A stretch of 7,353 nucleotides of DNA from NCBI GenBank assembly GCA_028704215.1, contig JAQVLJ010000038.1, positions 1-7,353 of the forward strand, written 5' to 3'. This document shows positions 5,989 through 7,353 of this stretch, piece by piece (position 1 is the first letter of the stretch; each line of letters opens with the position of its first letter). This stretch comes from Clostridia bacterium (GTDB lineage Bacteria; Bacillota; Clostridia; Christensenellales; UBA1242). Both the position numbers and the translations under genes were made by a program. The notes under the pieces are model-generated. The model was not told where the DNA came from. It did not search any database and saw nothing but the letters and a program-made list of their open reading frames with translations.

Positions 5989-6019
5989 AAAAATTTTTAG
6001 TCACTTTTTTTAACTAAAA
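5989..6019 (-). terminator. Possible terminator of the glycosyltransferase-acyltransferase operon
   Basis: On the minus strand TTTTAGT (6019-6013) can pair with ACTAAAA (6001-5995), followed by ATTTTT. The stem is only 7-8 bp, with few GC pairs and a large loop, so it is a weak candidate, though in the right place about 40 nt after the acyltransferase stop codon. Confidence 0.4.
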
Positions 6020-6038
6020 CTTTATCAAATATTTATGG

Positions 6039-6054
6039 ATTAATAATTATTAAT
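6039..6054. repeat. 16-bp perfect AT-only palindrome after the acyltransferase gene
   Basis: ATTAATAATTATTAAT is its own reverse complement and starts 2 nt beyond the TGA stop of the acyltransferase gene. It could extrude or form an mRNA hairpin with minimal loop, but with no GC pairs it would be weak. In an AT-rich spacer it may be chance. Confidence 0.5.
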
Positions 6055-6055
6055 A

Positions 6056-6868
6056 TCAATATTCTAACTTTTTGTTGTAAGTTTTTTCATAGCAAACTTT
6101 CCAAGCATCAAAATTTTTTTGTTTCATATCTTCCATTCGTTTTTTTGGAGATAAATTTTGGTTAGGAAAAATTGGCTCAAAAACATTAATTGTCCAATAG
6201 TATTCTGTATAGCCGTCTTTGTCTTTTTTACCGCTGTCTTCAAATGTAACAAACGTAGGAACAACTGGTACATTGTTTTGCACAGCCCAATGAAATGCGC
6301 CAATATGTAAAGGTCTTGGTTTCTTATAATTCCACCACATTGCTCTCTCGGGATAAATCAACACCCTATGTTTGTGGGTCAAATGATATTTTAGACCATT
6401 CGCAAAGTTTTTTTTTACACTTAATTTTTCCGAAAGTGGAAGCAATCCAGTGTTTCTAGCAATGTTTCCGACAAATCCTTTAAAGTTGTTATAATCGCCT
6501 GAAATTGTCCATATATTGTTGCCAAAGGCACTTTTTACAGCAAAACTATCTAGTTTGTTAAAATGATTACAAGTTATGATAGCGCTTTTGTTTTTTATTT
6601 TTTTTACATCTGTTTTGCCGACAACCTTGATTCGAAACATTTTTTGTGCTTCTTTTTTTAGTTTGAAAAGTATTATGTTGTAATAAACTTTTTTACAATA
6701 GTTTTTAAATCCTTTTTTTATAAAGTCAAATTTTTCATCAACGGGAATTGAGCCTTCATAATTTATCGGGTTAATGTGCTGATCAAAACATTTTTCTTTT
6801 TCTAATTTTGCAATATTGTCTACCAAAAATTTTTTAATTTCTGAAGTATCTTCAAGTATTTCCAACAT
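6056..6868 (-). CDS. PlsC-family (1-acylglycerol-3-phosphate O-acyltransferase-like) acyltransferase
   Basis: A 270-residue protein with the glycerolipid acyltransferase blocks in order: NHFNKLD at 101-107 (the catalytic H-x4-D, His102 and Asp107), GNIARNTGLLPL at 134-145 (block II region), YPERAMWW at 172-179 (block III, where FPEGTRS is usual) and VPVVPTFVTF at 200-209 (block IV). It transfers an acyl chain from acyl-ACP or acyl-phosphate to a lysolipid or other acceptor at the membrane. About 75 residues precede the domain, longer than in compact PlsC, with a short hydrophobic stretch near 62-69. The changed block III (Glu-Arg in place of Glu-Gly) argues for a divergent subfamily, so phosphatidate synthesis is not certain. 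Start ATG 6866-6868 follows an AAGG-type site. The glycosyltransferase gene ends 8 nt upstream, so the pair is an operon and the acceptor could be a glycolipid. The stop is TGA. Confidence 0.87.
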   Translation of the reverse strand: MLEILEDTSEIKKFLVDNIAKLEKEKCFDQHINPINYEGSIPVDEKFDFIKKGFKNYCKKVYYNIILFKLKKEAQKMFRIKVVGKTDVKKIKNKSAIITCNHFNKLDSFAVKSAFGNNIWTISGDYNNFKGFVGNIARNTGLLPLSEKLSVKKNFANGLKYHLTHKHRVLIYPERAMWWNYKKPRPLHIGAFHWAVQNNVPVVPTFVTFEDSGKKDKDGYTEYYWTINVFEPIFPNQNLSPKKRMEDMKQKNFDAWKVCYEKTYNKKLEY

Positions 6869-6876
6869 AACCTTAC

Positions 6877-7353
6877 CTACTTTTTCAAAATAATCTTTTT
6901 GTACGTATTGTCTGAATTAGCAATATCTAACGCCATTTTGACCAAATTGTCGTATGCATTCTTATCATTAATTTTGTATTCATCAGAATAATTTTTTTGT
7001 TTGTGTAACAATTCATTGTTATATTTAGTTTGTTTTGCATATTTCCAAAAATACTCTGAAAACATTGTATTTTTGTATTTCCATGGCTTCATAAACATAT
7101 TGTAATGAATTAAATACAACTTGTCATCATCAAGTTTTTCGCCCATTGGCATTTTGTTCCAGCCTTTATCCAAATACACTACACTGTCTTTGCAAATGCA
7201 ATTCAAATAATCTTGATCAGGAGCAACAGTTCCAAAATTGTATGAATTCACCCAATTATAAAAATCATCCTCAATTTTGTTTTCTCTAAACTTATCCAAG
7301 TTCATAACCAAAACACCTGAGTTAAAATATTGCTTTTCGCTAACATCTAATGC
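6877..7353 (-). CDS. GT8-family glycosyltransferase, C-terminal part (cut by the right edge)
   Basis: The frame is open to the last base of the window, so the N-terminus, including the nucleotide-sugar-binding DxD motif, lies outside. The visible 158 residues carry GT8 (LgtC-like) signatures: YFNSGVLVMNL at 9-19, PDQDYLN at 45-51, YLDKGWNKMP at 60-69, and HYNMFMKPW at 83-91, which corresponds to the metal-binding HxxGxxKPW motif with Met in place of Gly. Retaining transferases of this family move galactose or glucose from a UDP-sugar onto a glycan or lipid; the donor cannot be told from this part. A Lys/Asn-rich tail follows from about residue 104. The TTG and ATG codons near 7301-7311 fall inside the conserved NSGVLVMNL segment and are not the true start. 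The stop is TAG, 8 nt before the acyltransferase gene. Confidence 0.88.
   Translation of the reverse strand, partial: ALDVSEKQYFNSGVLVMNLDKFRENKIEDDFYNWVNSYNFGTVAPDQDYLNCICKDSVVYLDKGWNKMPMGEKLDDDKLYLIHYNMFMKPWKYKNTMFSEYFWKYAKQTKYNNELLHKQKNYSDEYKINDKNAYDNLVKMALDIANSDNTYKKIILKK

Noticed and set aside
6877..7311. A complete small gene starting at TTG 7309-7311
   Set aside because: The frame continues open to the window edge and the upstream codons complete the GT8 motif YFNSGVLVMNL, so this is the tail of a longer gene.
1..7353. CRISPR arrays, insertion sequences, phage or defence genes
   Set aside because: No regularly spaced repeats, transposase-like frames or terminal inverted repeats were seen; the region reads as chromosomal housekeeping DNA.

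Overview
The window is AT-rich (roughly one-third GC by eye), and every gene I can support lies on the minus strand. Clostridial-type genes, short spacers, strong AGGAG-type ribosome binding sites, a SAM-I riboswitch with a terminator, and a class III (oxygen-sensitive) ribonucleotide reductase point to a strictly anaerobic Bacillota, probably a gut or sediment Clostridia relative. Tryptophan is encoded by TGG and one gene ends in TGA, so the standard code fits. I cannot name the species.

Read in the direction of transcription (high to low coordinates), the layout has four transcription blocks. (1) 7353-6056: the C-terminal part of a GT8-family glycosyltransferase cut by the window edge, followed 8 nt later by a PlsC-type acyltransferase. 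This looks like a small envelope glycan/lipid operon. (2) 6055-2951: a 245-nt leader carrying an NrdR-box-like dyad and a candidate sigma-A promoter, then nrdD (anaerobic ribonucleoside-triphosphate reductase) and nrdG (its radical-SAM activase), translationally coupled and closed by a strong hairpin terminator. (3) 2939-677: a near-consensus promoter with a very short leader drives a YwaF/TMEM164-like membrane protein, followed by a UraA-type uracil permease with its own -10-like element. (4) 602-1: a promoter, a SAM-I riboswitch with a clear terminator/antiterminator switch, and the N-terminal 136 codons of metK, which runs off the left edge.

Functionally, the nrdDG operon makes deoxynucleotides anaerobically using S-adenosylmethionine as the radical source, the neighbouring metK makes S-adenosylmethionine, and the permease supplies uracil for pyrimidine salvage. 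Whether this clustering matters is unclear, since each block appears to have its own control. I found no CRISPR array, insertion sequence, tRNA, rRNA, prophage or defence system. The most distinctive items are the riboswitch (very short P4 region, 9-nt exact repeat used for switching), the divergent MetK loop, the NrdR-like dyad, the bacterial TMEM164-like protein with its Cys/His pair, and the GT8-PlsC pair.
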